Origin: Cristatella mucedo
Taxonomy: Eukaryota; Bryozoa; Phylactolaemata; Cristatellidae
Direction of reading: 5' to 3'
Assembly: GCA_009760855.2 (NCBI GenBank)
Contig: WPIO01000003.1
Span: forward strand, 6,078,501-6,142,500
Length of the DNA: 64,000 bases
The translations under genes were made by a program, and so were the position numbers. Under the pieces are notes generated by a model. It worked only from the letters and a program-made list of their open reading frames with translations. It ran no database searches and was not told the DNA's origin. Shown piece after piece: positions 1-35,345 of this stretch (position 1 is the stretch's first letter; the number at the start of each line of letters is the position of its first letter).

Positions 1-273
1 TATTATGTAGTTATTCAGAAAAACGACATGATTTAAGCCTGTAAAGAACTCATATTATTTCATTATCCACTTATAGATTGATATAGCTGGTTGCATTTAA
101 ATGCACAAGTAATGACGATGGCAGAATACTCAAATTGAATTTCTTTCAAAGTATACACTAAGCTCAGAAGAACTACGGAGCACTTTAATTCATACTCTAG
201 GATCCTAAAATTATGGAGTATTTGCAAGAGGTTCAAATATTATTATTTTTCAAAATATAATATAAAAAGTAAT

Positions 274-319
<46 letters not shown>

Positions 320-716
320 TAAATTAGTTATACACTACATACACAATATTGTATAGTAAAATGTATTTATTAATTTATTTGCACAAGACTCGGGTAATGG
401 CATTTATAAGTTACATGGGCATCTTAGTGAAATCTCTGACCCACTTTGAACCAAGTATTGCTATTTTTATATTTATGTCACTAACTATATAGTCCCAAAC
501 ATCAAACAAGCGACACGCTGGATAATTGCTTTGCTAATGATCCCATTACTACGTATTAAAGGTGTCTAATTCATATGAAACTACCTAAACCAAAAAGTAA
601 AGTAAATATTGCAAATTCAAAAAACTATTGAAAATGCATGTATCGTTGCAGTTGCAAATTAAGGCGGAGCGGTAATGCCAGCAAATATAATCTAATCAAC
701 TAAAGATCGGCTGACT
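1..716. other. AT-rich intergenic DNA, no gene seen
   Basis: I see no open frame with recognisable protein content on either strand. The stretch is AT-rich and holds a (TA)n tract at 279-316. It lies downstream of the 3' end of gene A. Confidence 0.6.
279..316. repeat. (TA)n microsatellite
   Basis: Uninterrupted alternating TA for about 38 bases. Confidence 0.95.
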
Positions 717-800
717 TAGAAGCCTGATTTACATAGCGACAAAAGAGTCATGTCTGCTATAACCCAGTTTGTGGCGAGAAATCAAAGATTGCCGTCTGCA
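717..800 (-). repeat. SINE-a fragment
   Basis: On the minus strand this matches the part of SINE-a after its tRNA-like head; the plus-strand hallmark is 'agcgacaaaagag' followed by a 'ctgctataac' block. It is a truncated copy lying about 150 bases from the fuller copy at 956-1117, in the same orientation. Confidence 0.5.
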
Positions 801-955
801 ATAATAAAGGTACTATTTAACCCTTAGTTAGGATCAAGGAAAGCATGGTAGCACGTTTCATCCATATTAAAGAGTTATGGAAATGAGTTATTCAGGTCTG
901 ACCGGCAGATAAAAAGTAGCTATTTAGATTGGTCATCAAAGGTGTAAAAAATATT

Positions 956-1117
956 AGCTGATCAAATGGCTTTTTGACAAGCGACAGAAGAGCCTTGTCG
1001 GCTATCACTAACACTTTCAGCAACAATAAAGGATCGCCTACAGCATGATTCGAACTCATGACCTCGAGACCAAGGTCGTGGAAGACAACCACCTTACCTA
1101 GCTTGCCGTCACGGCTC
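956..1117 (-). repeat. tRNA-derived SINE, family a
   Basis: Read on the minus strand the element opens with GAGCCGTGACGGCAAGCTAG, contains a B-box-like GAGTTCGAATC (plus strand about 1048-1058), and continues into a tail with GATAGCCGACAAGGCTCTTC. Related copies lie at 5711-5874, 54010-54168 and 54254-54460. A tRNA-like head with a shared non-tRNA body is the usual SINE layout. It is not a functional tRNA, because the acceptor stem is not preserved. Confidence 0.7.
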
Positions 1118-2304
1118 AAATTGAAACGGCTATCATTCAGATTCAGACTAGGCAGGCTGCTGGTCAAAGCTCAGTACGTAGGCCAATAGTTAGTTTTCTG
1201 ACCTGTAAGTAACGAGATGGTCCATTCTAGTTGGTCCAGTTGAGTGAGAAAGAGAGAGAGGATTTTTAGCCTTGTGCTTGGGGTTTAATCAAATTAGTAA
1301 GCATTTTTAAAAGTAATTGAGGCTCGAATGAAATTCAATTATTGATTTAGCCAAAAGCAAATTGCCTCTCTTCATAGAATTTTGTAATTGCATTTAACGT
1401 TACAGAACCTGCAGAACATCAGAATGTGTTGCTAACTTTCCTGCAGGTAGCGTTATTGACAGGAAATATTTCATCGCTAAGAGGAACAGACAGCATGGGG
1501 AAGCTGGGGTTACTCGTGATTACTATGTGAAACGATGATCAGCAGTGGTTGGACCGATGTTTTCAGATTAAGAACTCTTGCTTTGGCTGGATCAGATATG
1601 GAGCTTCCACAGTCCGTTCGACGCAATAAAATTGAAGTCTAAACATCTAAATAGTAGGTTTAAACCTTAAGTAATCTTTCTTCGTTTGAAAATAAACTAG
1701 CATCGTTAAGCACTTCCGTCTCATGTTACCAACATCTAGCTGCAGCCTGGTGGCACCAAGAAGTGGAAAATGCGAGTTCAAGAATGGGAGAAACTACGTC
1801 GGATTAGAAATCATCTTGAATGTTCATATTTAGAACTAACTTGAGAGGACTTGGGCCAGTAATGGTAACTCTGCTAAAAGAGTCTTTACTGAGCTTGAAA
1901 CTGAACTGTGGGTGGAACGGCATTCATACTACCTGCAGCAGAGAATTCTGATTCATTAGAAAGAGCGCTAATATGGTGACCGGGGTTGGATATTTTCTCT
2001 CAAAGAGCGTTCATGTTTACAATGCTCTTCAAAAACACTCAAACGGCTATAGCTGCGTTCGATGCTCTCCTTCCTGCTCCACCGATATCAACATGAACTC
2101 TCCTTTCTGCGTTTCCCAATTAAGAGCAACACAGTTTAAGTTCTGTTCAGTTTAAGCAATCGGATATTTGGTCCCGTCAATTTTATTAGTGTGTTGCAAA
2201 CCAACCTCTTATTAGCATCGTGGGAATACAAAAGCGCATTTGAGACCGAGTCAATTTTAGAGGTAAGAAAATCTGTGTTCAAATCAACAAGATTCAAGAG
2301 AGCC
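1118..2304. other. Unannotated intergenic DNA
   Basis: There is a GA-rich patch near 1248-1260 and short open frames such as 1973-2155 (+), which has no family pattern I recognise. I see no gene. Confidence 0.5.
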
Positions 2305-2332
2305 ACTTAATTCAAAGACACTCGAACGGGTC

Positions 2333-3628
2333 GTGGCGGACCAGCTGAACTCGTATATCGAAACCTCACACCTTGCTAGTAAGTTCCAGTCTGGCTTTGG
2401 AGCTAATCACTCCACAGAGTCAGCATTGCTTCGGGTATACAACGACCTACTTAGGAATGAAGACATGGGTAGAGTGTCTCTGCTTGTTTTGCTTGATATT
2501 TCAGCTGCTTTTGATACCATCGATCACAAAGTTCTTCTAGAGCGCCTCTCATCTCGCCTGGGCATCACTGGCACTGCTCTGCAGTGGTTCAGGTCCTATC
2601 TCAGTGGGAGACTCCAGAGTATTGACGTGAATGGACAAAGATCATCTGAAGTACCTCTGAAATATGGAGTACCTATGGGCTCAGTGCTAGGTCCGGTTCT
2701 TTTCACGGTTTATACTCTGCCTCTTGCTGATGTGATTGCCAAGCACAATCTAGGCTTTCACTTCTATGCGGATGACACTCAGTTGTACCTTTACTTTGAT
2801 CCCTCCCAGCCTTCGAGCACCTCAAATTCTCTAAACTCACTAGCTGCATGCATTAATGACATCCGCACATGGATGGCAGAAAATTTTCTATAACTTAACG
2901 ATGATACAACTAACTTACTGGTTATGGGCAAACCCAGTGTAATCCAGAGATTGGAAAGGCTGACTCTCAAAATTGGCTCTGCCAGCATATCTCCAGTTGA
3001 ATCAGCTCGAAATCTAGGTGTCATATTCCAAAGCGACCTCTCGTTAGACGACCATATCAGCTACACAGTCAAATCCGCCTATTTTCAGCTTCATAACATT
3101 GCTAAAATTCGGGCTTGTTTAGATGAAGATACCACGTCCAAGTTGGTCCATGCATTCGTGACATCCCGTCTCGACTTCTGCAACTCACTGCTTACTGGCC
3201 TACCAGCATGTGCGATCAGGCGATTGCAGCTGGTGCAAAACTCTGCAGCTAGGCTTGTCTGTCGTGAGCATCGCAGTAGCCATGTCACACCACTTCTCGC
3301 CGACCTGCACTGGCTACCAGTCAAGCAACGGATTGACTTCAAGGTTTTGTCGCTCACTTTTAGGTCCCTTCATTCCATGGCTCCAGCCTATCTGTCAGAT
3401 ATACTACCCCATCAGGCCAAGCATCGCACCACCCGCTTTTCGGAATCCAACAGTCTAGAAATACCTCATACAAAACTTAAATCCTTTGGAGACCGTGCAT
3501 TTAGTTCATATGCTCATAAAGCCTGGAACTCCCTCCCGACCTGCGTCAGAACATTCCCTGACCTGACCACATTTAAAAGTTACCTAAAAACACACCGATT
3601 TAGGACAGCATTTAGTGGGTCCCTGTGA
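2333..3628 (+). pseudogene. LINE reverse transcriptase C-terminal part, one stop
   Basis: The frame opens with a truncated fingers/palm region. Recognisable motifs are DISAAFDTIDH (the first catalytic Asp region), GVPMGSVLGPVLF and FYADDTQLY (the catalytic YADD box). The thumb region and the C-terminal domain follow, with RRLQLVQNSAARL, DLHWLPVKQRIDF and KAWNSLPTC. Positions 2333-2893 and 2924-3628 are in the same frame, separated by a single TAA at 2891-2893, where related copies read Lys. The 5' half of ORF2 (endonuclease) and any ORF1 are absent, so the copy cannot be autonomous. It is a retroelement enzyme, not a host gene. Confidence 0.92.
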
Positions 3629-3793
3629 TTCGTCCTTGATGTGCTTATGCGTGCTGACACTGTGCATGCTGCCACTAACCACATTTGCATGCTGACCCTG
3701 TGCATATCACCCCTAACCATGTTATTCATTTCGTTTGTTTTTCAAGCATGATTTTACTTACCATTCAATTTCATTTCACTTTACAGCATATGC

Positions 3794-3862
3794 AAAGCGC
3801 CTAGAATAAGATTAAGTTCTCTGAGGGCGCTTTATCAAGTGAATTAATATTATTATTATTAA
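3794..3862 (+). repeat. LINE-1 3' terminal hairpin and (TTA)n tail
   Basis: AAAGCGCC at 3794-3801 pairs perfectly with GGCGCTTT at 3826-3833, with a 24-base loop, followed by TATCAAGTGAATT and ATT repeats. The same hairpin recurs at the end of almost every LINE-1 copy in this window. In CR1/L2-like elements a 3' stem-loop and short tandem repeat serve for recognition by the element's own reverse transcriptase; that role is inferred here. Confidence 0.8.
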
Positions 3863-4594
3863 CAGTTGAAAGGCTGCGAAAGTCATAGCATCAATCATTT
3901 TAATTCATCTTTATCAAGATACTTGTCGTCACCGATCCATTTATTGGACCAACCCCTCAGAATTAAGACCCTGATGGCAGTGAGTCTTTTCAGGCTTTCC
4001 CATTCTTGAAATCACAAACTTTGTGCACGGTACATTTTCTTAAAGATCCTTCGCTGGAAAGGTTATAATTGTGACTCAAAGAAAAACCTCAGCCTACGTG
4101 CGATATTTTTTGTAACTTTGCTGCCTTATAAGTTGCCTCTGTCACTCCTTATTTTCCATTGACCAATTGCTTCTTAGAGATTGAAGTTACACTAAGTTTC
4201 TTAACCACTGCCACATTAACATCTATGCCTAGCTGTATCGAATGAACCCTATTCCAAATCAAGTGGAACCTCGCTAGAGCCTCACTTTTACATGCGTCTG
4301 TTAGATGTCTTGCAATTAGTATATACCCTTTTGAATTAATGGGAAAATATACTTTTGTTTCTTGGATTCATTCAGTTTTGAACTACACGATATTGCATCG
4401 AATAGTAATTCAAGTGAAATTATAAATTTATAATTTTTTTATCCACAGCTAAGCACTTTATATTGAAGAAATGGTCATCCATTTGAGACCAGTAAAACAG
4501 TGTAATATTTATACTTGACCAGATCTCCAATATCAATTGAGAAAAGTTTTCCACACTGGACAGATATATATTCACTAGGTAAGCTAAATTAACA
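3863..4594. other. Intergenic DNA between LINE and gene A, nothing recognised
   Basis: AT-rich, with no supported coding region or repeat other than scattered short tracts. Confidence 0.5.
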
Positions 4595-4770
4595 GCCTCA
4601 TTAACAAAACGGCAGTAGAGCCTTCTCGGCTGTCACTACTGCTAACAGTAGTTGGTCAATAATCAACCATTGTATGGCTCGCACTTCACGACCCGGTCTT
4701 GATGTGCGAGCAACTTATCCCTCAGCCAAACCCCTGGGGCAATGCTCCTTTGCTTATTTCTCTTACGTAC
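4595..4770 (-). repeat. Degenerate SINE-a-like element
   Basis: The plus-strand pattern 'gcagtagagccttctcggctgtcac' and the following 'ggtcaataatcaaccattg' line up with the tail of SINE-a copies. The head is too diverged to define the tRNA-like boxes. Confidence 0.45.
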
Positions 4771-4799
4771 CAAAATCAGTGTGTCTTTGCAAATTAAGA

Positions 4800-4905
4800 G
4801 GTGATGGCTAGTTTTAGTTGAGTGGTGAAAAACTCTGCTTTCAGCCGGATTTGAACCCAACACCTCAGAGTTCAAACTCATGTAAGTCTAACTAATCCGC
4901 TTAGA
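4800..4905 (-). repeat. tRNA-like SINE head, third type
   Basis: Read on the minus strand it has a B-box GGGTTCAAATCCGGC, with an upstream region resembling an A box (GCGGATTAGTTAGAC). It abuts the likely polyadenylation signal of gene A. No second copy was found in the window. Confidence 0.45.
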
Positions 4906-4918
4906 CTAAAAGTACTTC

Positions 4919-4924
4919 TTTATT
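4919..4924 (-). promoter_or_regulatory. Possible polyadenylation signal AATAAA of gene A
   Basis: AATAAA on the minus strand about 140 bases after the gene A stop at 5065. It fits the view that exon 7 is the terminal exon. Confidence 0.4.
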
Positions 4925-5064
4925 ACAATGAAACAGCAGGTGTTTAGTCTTCAATGGTCTGTTCTAGAATTTGTTTAGTCAGCTAGAACATTTGACCAAA
5001 GGCTTTTACCTTCATCGGTGATGCTTCAGTCATGATGAGAACATCCATTGGGCAGGGGGCATTA

Positions 5065-28569
<23,505 letters not shown>

Positions 28570-30741
28570 GAGTGCTGCGACGCCAACTGCAGCTTTGTTC
28601 CTGCTTCCTAAGACTTAGGGCGACAGGTTTATTGACTAATGCAGGCTAACGGGTGGTCACAGAAAGAAAACATCAAACAAACACAGCCAATGAAAAAGTA
28701 CTTTTCTCTATGACTACCATTGTATACATGAAAAAGCTTACTCTGCAGCCGACCAATGCTGAGGTCCTACCTATATATTTAACAATCTTTGGCCTGCCTG
28801 TGGCTAGAAGACAGCAGGCAGTCCGTGTCGGTTTGACAAATCTGGACTATCACAGAAAATGTTTACTGTGTCTCGGCTACAATCAAGTCAGCTAAAGTGG
28901 ATGCTAATATCATGCCATTGATCGGTTGCTCATGGTCAGGCTCAAACTTATCGGAATTGGACATTTAGTTATATTAAAGAGAAACTTTGAACAAGGCTGG
29001 TAAATGAGAAGATTTTTCCTGGAATATAAATTGTTTTAAGGCTCAATCTCAGGTTAGGCGTGAGATTTAGTGAACCTTCGTATCTGCGCCTTTAGTAAAA
29101 TTAACTGTTCTGCTTCGAGACTGATTCTGATTTTTCATCTTTAGAGGCTAAATACTGCTCGTTATTGGCGTACTCGAATTTTACTTAGCGGGTCAGTTTG
29201 CTTCAGTTGAGGTAAAAGAAAGCAGTAAGTCAGTTATTATCAATTGCTGGGAAAATGTTAACGAAAGGTTTAGGAGAGCCAGCCACTGTTCCACCACCAA
29301 GCATCGCCGGAAGGAAGTGGTATATCACGGGGTGATGGAAAAGCTGGTGATGGGAAAAGGAGGTGATGAGGGGCTGTACATGCTAAGGGATGTTTCAGTC
29401 CATGTAAACCAAAACCCGGAGATCGCCTCTCGTGATCGTCTATCTCCAATCCTTCTTCGGTCTGTGTCCAGCCTTAATGCTGCTAGTCCTATCGGTTATG
29501 TCAATCATATGAAATTTCTTTTCCATCTGCCTCTACATGCAACATCAAGTATAAGCTTTTTCACGAAAAGATTTCCGCACTCTATCAAAATGCTCAAAAG
29601 GACAGTTCCAAATTTTTTCTATTTATCGGACGATAGTACACTCAAGTAACTTTAATTGCTCTTGGAGCTTAACAAAAATTCACATCTTAGGACATAAATC
29701 AGGGCATTTTTTAAATTTGTTTTCTTACTAAAGAAGATGCAAGGAATTGGCCCATACACTAGCTTATTTCTCAACTTATATTCAAGGGCAATGTAGATAC
29801 ATTAGTTGTGTTAAGATTTCCAAGAAAAGGAATCGCAAGTTTATTACAAACGTACACGTAGATACTACAATGCGCTTTTCTGAAACATGTAAAACAGTTC
29901 GAGTTCACCAGAAACTAAAACGTCAAGGTAGGAGCAGATATCATGTCAATTCAAATCGACGATCACTTCCTAATGACATACAGCCTGGATTCTCAAACCT
30001 TTGAGTTAACGTAATATAACGGTAACACTAATTGCAAATGCTGTGTGGTCAAGTCTTATTACTGGATTTGAAAATGGAAATTAAATATTCTCACATGTGT
30101 CTAATGGCATGTTACCTCGAACATGATGAGAAGGCATTATGGTTACTCCATAAATTGCCGTGTTTAGCTTTTAATGAGAATAAATAGCCGTATACTAACT
30201 ATTCTTGCTAAAAAATCTTTTGTTTTTCATGGATGTTAGAAAATATTCTGAAAGTACAGAACATCTATTCTTATTTATGACAGGCAAAGAAATTGCAGAC
30301 TTTTAAAAGTTGATAGCTATTGATTTTCTTGTTATCAGGCAGAGAGACCAATGATTAATTACAATTTTTTACAATGAATTTACGCTAATATGACTTCCTA
30401 TTATTACAAAATTTTTCTTATTATATATCATCCTCTAGGTAACTAGAGACAGTTTAAGCTAAAATATGGTCCTATTGACATTTCTATGGCTTTCAATAAT
30501 TATCCAGGAAGAGATTCTGCTTCTTTTGCTGTGAAAGGTGATTTTTTCAATGGAGATGAAAGGTTAATGATTAATACTGTTTTTTAACTTGAAATGCACA
30601 GATTCTTGTCCATGCAGGTCAAAATGATCTCGTGTTAGCATGCTTTCACCGACAAACAATAGATATGCATGCAGAAATACACATGCAGTGTATGCATGAG
30701 CGAAAACACCTCCATATTGGATCTGGTCATAGCTCAGCAAA
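28570..30741. other. Intergenic DNA upstream of gene A
   Basis: Would contain the gene A promoter. The open frame at 29317-29649 (+, 110 codons) and the short ones at 28653-28895 and 29747-30004 have no pattern I recognise. I see no repeats of the named families. Confidence 0.4.
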
Positions 30742-30960
30742 TATGGTGCAGCTTAGCTACCATACAAAGTAAAGAGTTGCATGATTGTCCAATTATGGTA
30801 CCCTTCAAAGGTGCCGCCTCACATTTCTTCCATCCCCTGACTATTGCTTCAATGACACTGTGGCCTTTGCGACTCCCTTTAATGTTAATATTAGCAAATC
30901 ATTCAATAGTCTTGGCTATATAGCTACATGCATTGGCTTTGTGGAGCCTTTTATTGCCCA
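30742..30960 (+). repeat. Unclassified duplicated segment, copy 1
   Basis: Shares 'ttagctaccat', 'caaagtaaagagt' and a following diverged stretch with 32380-32575. In one frame both copies read similarly: LTFLPSPDYCFNDTVAFATP here and VTFPPFADNRFNATPTCVTF there. It could be an old gene duplicate or an unknown repeat. Confidence 0.5.
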
Positions 30961-31018
30961 GCCACATTCGGATAATCGATTGGGTGCGTATGTCTAGCAG
31001 ATCGATATTCCCTTTTTG

Positions 31019-31039
31019 GGAGAGAGAGAGAGAGAGAGA

Positions 31040-31124
<85 letters not shown>

Positions 31125-31140
31125 AGGGAGAGAAAGAGAG
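31019..31140. repeat. (GA)n microsatellite
   Basis: AG/GA alternation for about 120 bases with few interruptions. The Arg-Glu and Leu-Ser open frames over it are artefacts. Confidence 0.95.
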
Positions 31141-32129
31141 TGCTCGACAGTTTCAACAAGGATTCGTTCATTATTTAAGCGAATTTCACAAAGAAAGGGT
31201 GGTGGTGAGAAGGATGTTGCTAGTATGCACTCCTGGTTTTGAGTAGACATGCTTTAATTGAGCTTTGGCTTGCCACTACTATGTCGGCTGGGCCAAACCT
31301 TTGACACTGAAATACAATCCATTTTAATTTGCTCGTGTCTTTTTTTAATAAACCGCGGACCTACACATACCTAGTGCGATTTAAGCGTAAGCTGCTGTTA
31401 TTTTTCGTTGCTGATCCTTTGGCTTCAAGCAAATTAGTCGTCGTTTGACGTCACCAACAGCCAACGGAATCACTCATGTGTGAACATGGTGATCGATCAG
31501 CACACCAAAATTCTGCAACTTTCATAAAACCGAGTCTTTATAATGCAGATGAAGCTGATTTACTATTTAATGACTCATAACAATTTGACCTCTGAACCAG
31601 CTGAGTAGTAAAAATCGCCGATTCTTAGCTACATACCAATCAAAATATTTAAATCCGCTTTCATGGCAATAACAAAGCTTCCTGTTTCAATAGCTGTCAA
31701 ATAGCATCCATTTGCTGTTCTATCCACTCACGAAATTCCTTCTAAGCACGTGCACGTCATCTATTAGCACAGTAAGAGGAGTATAGGACTGACAAACTCG
31801 GCATATAGGCTTCTTGTGAATGGCTAAGCTGTCGCATGCACTTCGTCACTCCAATCTTTACTAGTAAAGGAAAGCACACTTCCAGCAGCTGCCTTTAATC
31901 CGTCGTCACTTAGCTGTGGCGCTTAATGCATGCCTTCAATTTTGATATGCTCCTCAAAATTATAAATGTAAGCTCGACAGTCATGCTTTATAAATTGGTC
32001 AAACTGCTAAGGGGTGACTTCGAGTTACACATTTGGTGGCGATGCTATCTGAGCTCTTATTTGTTGCTCAAGCCTTGAGGCTGGCTAATCAACAGACAGG
32101 TGTCGGGCCCTCTGCCCAGTTTTCTAACC
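31141..32129. other. Intergenic, unclassified
   Basis: Nothing recognised apart from low-complexity edges of the GA tract. Confidence 0.4.
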
Positions 32130-32378
32130 ATAGTCAATCGAAGTTCCAAACCTTCATTCCCGAAGGAGCAACATTCATCTTAACAGCAGAAAACCCCTCG
32201 GATGGTCGCTTATGTTTTCGGCATCCCAGAACTATGCGATGGCGTTCGGAAGTATCCCACCCTAAAGGAATAACTACAGACCAAAAGCCGCTTAGGCTGT
32301 GTGGGCTACACAAAACTCTCCTGCGTAACATTCACATGGTCTTTATGACTTGACGGAGTTACGGACGGAAATACATTA
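32130..32378 (+). mobile_element. LINE family 2, 3' end
   Basis: The terminal block 'acaaaactctcctgcgtaacattcacatggtc', followed by the end 'acggaaatacattata', is shared (as reverse complement) with 22758-22850 and 13340-13420. Its end touches the duplicated segment at 32380. Confidence 0.7.
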
Positions 32379-32379
32379 T

Positions 32380-32575
32380 ATTAGCTACCATGCAAAGTAA
32401 AGAGTAGCATCATGATCCAATTATGGAGTCACAGCGACAGCGTCAGGTCACATTTCCTCCGTTCGCCGACAATCGCTTTAATGCCACTCCGACCTGTGTG
32501 ACTTTTCTCAATGTAAATACTTGCATTCGTTCCCTTGTAAGGGCGAGATAGCTCCGTACCACCAGTTTACTTACA
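32380..32575 (+). repeat. Unclassified duplicated segment, copy 2
   Basis: Aligned with 30742-30960. The shared start 'ttagctaccat' falls right at the LINE-2 terminus, so either the LINE inserted at the start of this copy or the segment belongs to a larger repeat. Confidence 0.5.
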
Positions 32576-33994
32576 AAGATGCCAGAGCAAATATCAGATA
32601 AATGCATTAGCTTTGGGAAGACTTACAATCACCTGCAACTGTTAGAAAATCGATCAAGGCTGTGTGTCTCTGGCTTATAGGTATTTATTTTCTGAGCGGA
32701 ACTGTAAACATTGATTTGTTCAAATATTTACCCAAACCGTTCACAATAAAGGCTCTTGGTGAGTGAGGTGTGGTTTGTATAAAACCACGGTTGCTAGTGG
32801 CAGTTCTGTTACTAAGCTTAGGCCTTAAATCACTTGGTCGGCTGGTCAAATTGGTTGAAGCTGAAACATTAGCCGTCAAAAGCTAGAATTCACCATGATT
32901 TCTTCTTTGATTTTGCTAAAAGTTATGGATCTCTTCTTACCTACTGCTATTTAGTGTTTTCATCTTCGCTTTTAACTGCTGCTCTTTCGGCTTCAAGCAA
33001 TGTAGCAATTGCTTGCTACCCCCTGCTGCCAAAGGCCACACAAAAAGGTGTAAATAGAAAGTTCAGGCAATACTCAAGGCCTGTCACAAAGCAGAGCCAT
33101 TTTAGTTGAGGATAAACTACTGAACCTATTTTACTAGCGTTGATAGGAGGTGAGAACATGAAAGAACTATTCAAGAACAGAATTTTGAGAGAGACTCAGT
33201 GAATCGACCACACGAATTTACACTGCATTTTTTAGGCAGTTATGTGGGTGCTAAGTGGCAGTTGAGGGCTTCTTAGTTTAATCGGTTTAATTTTTATATA
33301 ACTTGATCAATCGCGAACCACTGACCTTTCTCATGCAAGTAGCACTCGTGACCGCCTATTTTATGTAAAAATGCTATATTTGGCTGACAAGCTGTCTAAA
33401 ATTGCAGAAAGTTAAGCATTGCAATAATGCTTATTTGCTATACCCTACAGTTCAAGGTTAATCGATTCATTCTTTTTAGCATCGAAGTTTGATATCCCTG
33501 AGCACACTTAGAAGAGATAAGCGAGGACTGCCTGCCGAGGTGAACTTCTGACCGAAAGAGACAAATCATTCGACAAAGCAGCCATACTACTGCATCTGGA
33601 TCCGGTAATGTTCATTAAAACAGGTTTAATGATTAGGTAATAGGTCTTCCTTTTTTTCTCAGCAGACTGAGCTTAGTTTGCATTTCGTGCTCGAATACTT
33701 GAATTTACAATAACCGTGTCCATAGCTTGTGATCATGTTGCACTATTTTGTCGAAAGAAACGGCCACATTAGCCGTGATCATACAATATTCTAGGAACAC
33801 CTTAGCTGAATCTTCAGATATTCCTTCATATTTTTGATGGATAAGCCAGCGTAACGTTGCTTCTTGTAATTATAATTAAATTAAACACCTCAAATAAAAA
33901 GACTGCATACATTTTTTTGACTGGCTCTTACCCTTATAGTTCACCGTCCACTTAATCGTAGTCATGTGATAATCACGTGCATTCGTTTCTTACT
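32576..33994. other. Intergenic, unclassified
   Basis: AT-rich; no coding pattern or known repeat seen. Confidence 0.45.
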
Positions 33995-35345
33995 ACTAAT
34001 ACTGATAATAATATTAATAATAATAATGCACTTGATAAAGCGCCATCAGAGAGGTCAATTTATCTCTAGGCGCTTTACATTTACTGCAAAGGGAAACGTG
34101 ATTGAATTATGACTAATATCCTGCCCATCAAACAACATGAATAACATGTTTAGGGGTGACATGCACAGGGTCAGTATGCCAATGTGGTTAGTAGCAGCAC
34201 GCACTGTGTCAGACCCTATGAGCACATGGATAATGAATCGCAGGAACCCACTAAATGCTGTCCTAAATAGGCATGTTTTTTTAGTTTTTTTTAATGTGGT
34301 CAAGTCTTGGGATGTTCCAACATGAGTCGGGATTAAGTTCCAGGCTTTGGGAGCATGCGAACTAAGCTCACGGTCTCCAAAGGATTAGAGGTTTGGACAA
34401 GATATAGGTAAACTGTTGGATTCCAAAAAGCCGGCAGTACGATGCTTGGCCTGGTGGGGGAGTATATCAGAGAGGTAGGCTGGAGCCAAAGAATGAAGTG
34501 ACCTAAAAGTGAGCGACAGAACCTTGAAGTCAATCCGTTGCATGACTGGTAGCCAGTGCAGCATGGCGAGAAGTGGTGTGACGCGGCAATTGCTAGGCTT
34601 ACGACAGACAAGCCTAGATGCAGAGTTTTGCACCAGCTGTAATTGCCTGATTGCAAATGCCGGTAGGCCAGCAAGCAGTGAGCTACAGAAGTCAAGACGG
34701 ATGTCACGAATGCATGGACCAACTTGGACGTGGTATCCTGATCTATACAAGCCCGAATTTCAGCAATGCTATGAACCTGAAAATAGGCAGATTTGACTGT
34801 GGAGCTGATATGGTCGTCTAATGAGATTTCACTTTGGAATATGACACCTAGATTTTGAGCTGATTTAACAGGAGATATGCTGGCAGAGCCGATTTTGAGC
34901 GTCAGCGTTTACAATTTCTTAATCACACTGGGTTTGCTTATAATTAGTAAGTTAGTTTTATCATCGTCCAGTTTTAGAAAATTTGCTGCCATCAATCTGC
35001 GGATGTCATCAATACATGCAGCAAGTGAGTTGAGAGAATTTGATGTGCTCAAAGGCTGGGAGGGCTCAAAGCAAAAGTACAATTGAGTGTCATCCGCATC
35101 GAAGTGAAAGCTTAGATTGTGCTTAGCAATCCCATCAGCAAAAGGGAGAGTATAAACCGTGAAAAGAACCGGACCTAGCATGAAGCCATGAGGTACCCCA
35201 TATTTCCGAGGCACCCCCCCCCCCGATGGTCTTAGCCCATTCACGTCAATACTCTGGAGTCTCTCACTGAGATAGAACCTAAACCACTGCAGAGCAGTGC
35301 CAGTGAAGCCCAGGCGAGACGATAGTTGATCAATTGCTCTGCTTA
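33995..35345 (-). mobile_element. LINE-1 copy with RT palm, 5'-truncated
   Basis: The 3' tail of ATT repeats is at 33995-34030. Minus-strand frames at 34333-34750 and 34909-35244 give GPVLFTVYTLPFADGIAKHN, FHFDADDTQLYF (YADD changed to DADD), LKLDDDKTNLLI and SFGDR-type C-terminal pieces, with frameshifts between. A C-rich run at 35215-35224 disrupts the region before the palm. One of the younger copies. Confidence 0.9.

Larger units (their letters stand above)
2305..3862 (+). mobile_element. LINE family 1 (CR1/L2/Rex1-like), 5'-truncated, young copy
   Basis: This is the longest and best preserved non-LTR retrotransposon copy in the window. It starts inside the reverse transcriptase (around NSKTLERVVADQL), runs through the palm motifs and C-terminal region, and ends with a 3' UTR, the hairpin at 3794-3833 and a short TTA/ATT repeat. 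5' truncation is the usual outcome of target-primed reverse transcription. Similarity to the other copies is highest over the last kilobase. It lies about 1.2 kb beyond the 3' end of gene A. Confidence 0.93.

Noticed and set aside
1040-1117. Possible tRNA gene
   Set aside because: Has a B-box but no paired acceptor stem, and recurs with a common body, hence a SINE. The same applies to 5780-5874, 54010-54168 and 27884-28036.
2791-3458. Minus-strand and shifted open frames over the LINE-1 RT
   Set aside because: Shadows of the RT frame at 2333-3628.
29317-29649. 110-codon plus-strand frame upstream of gene A
   Set aside because: No recognisable family, signal peptide or supporting context; kept only as a remark.
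30899-31250. Open frames rich in Leu-Ser or Arg-Glu
   Set aside because: Translation of the (GA)n tract in several frames.
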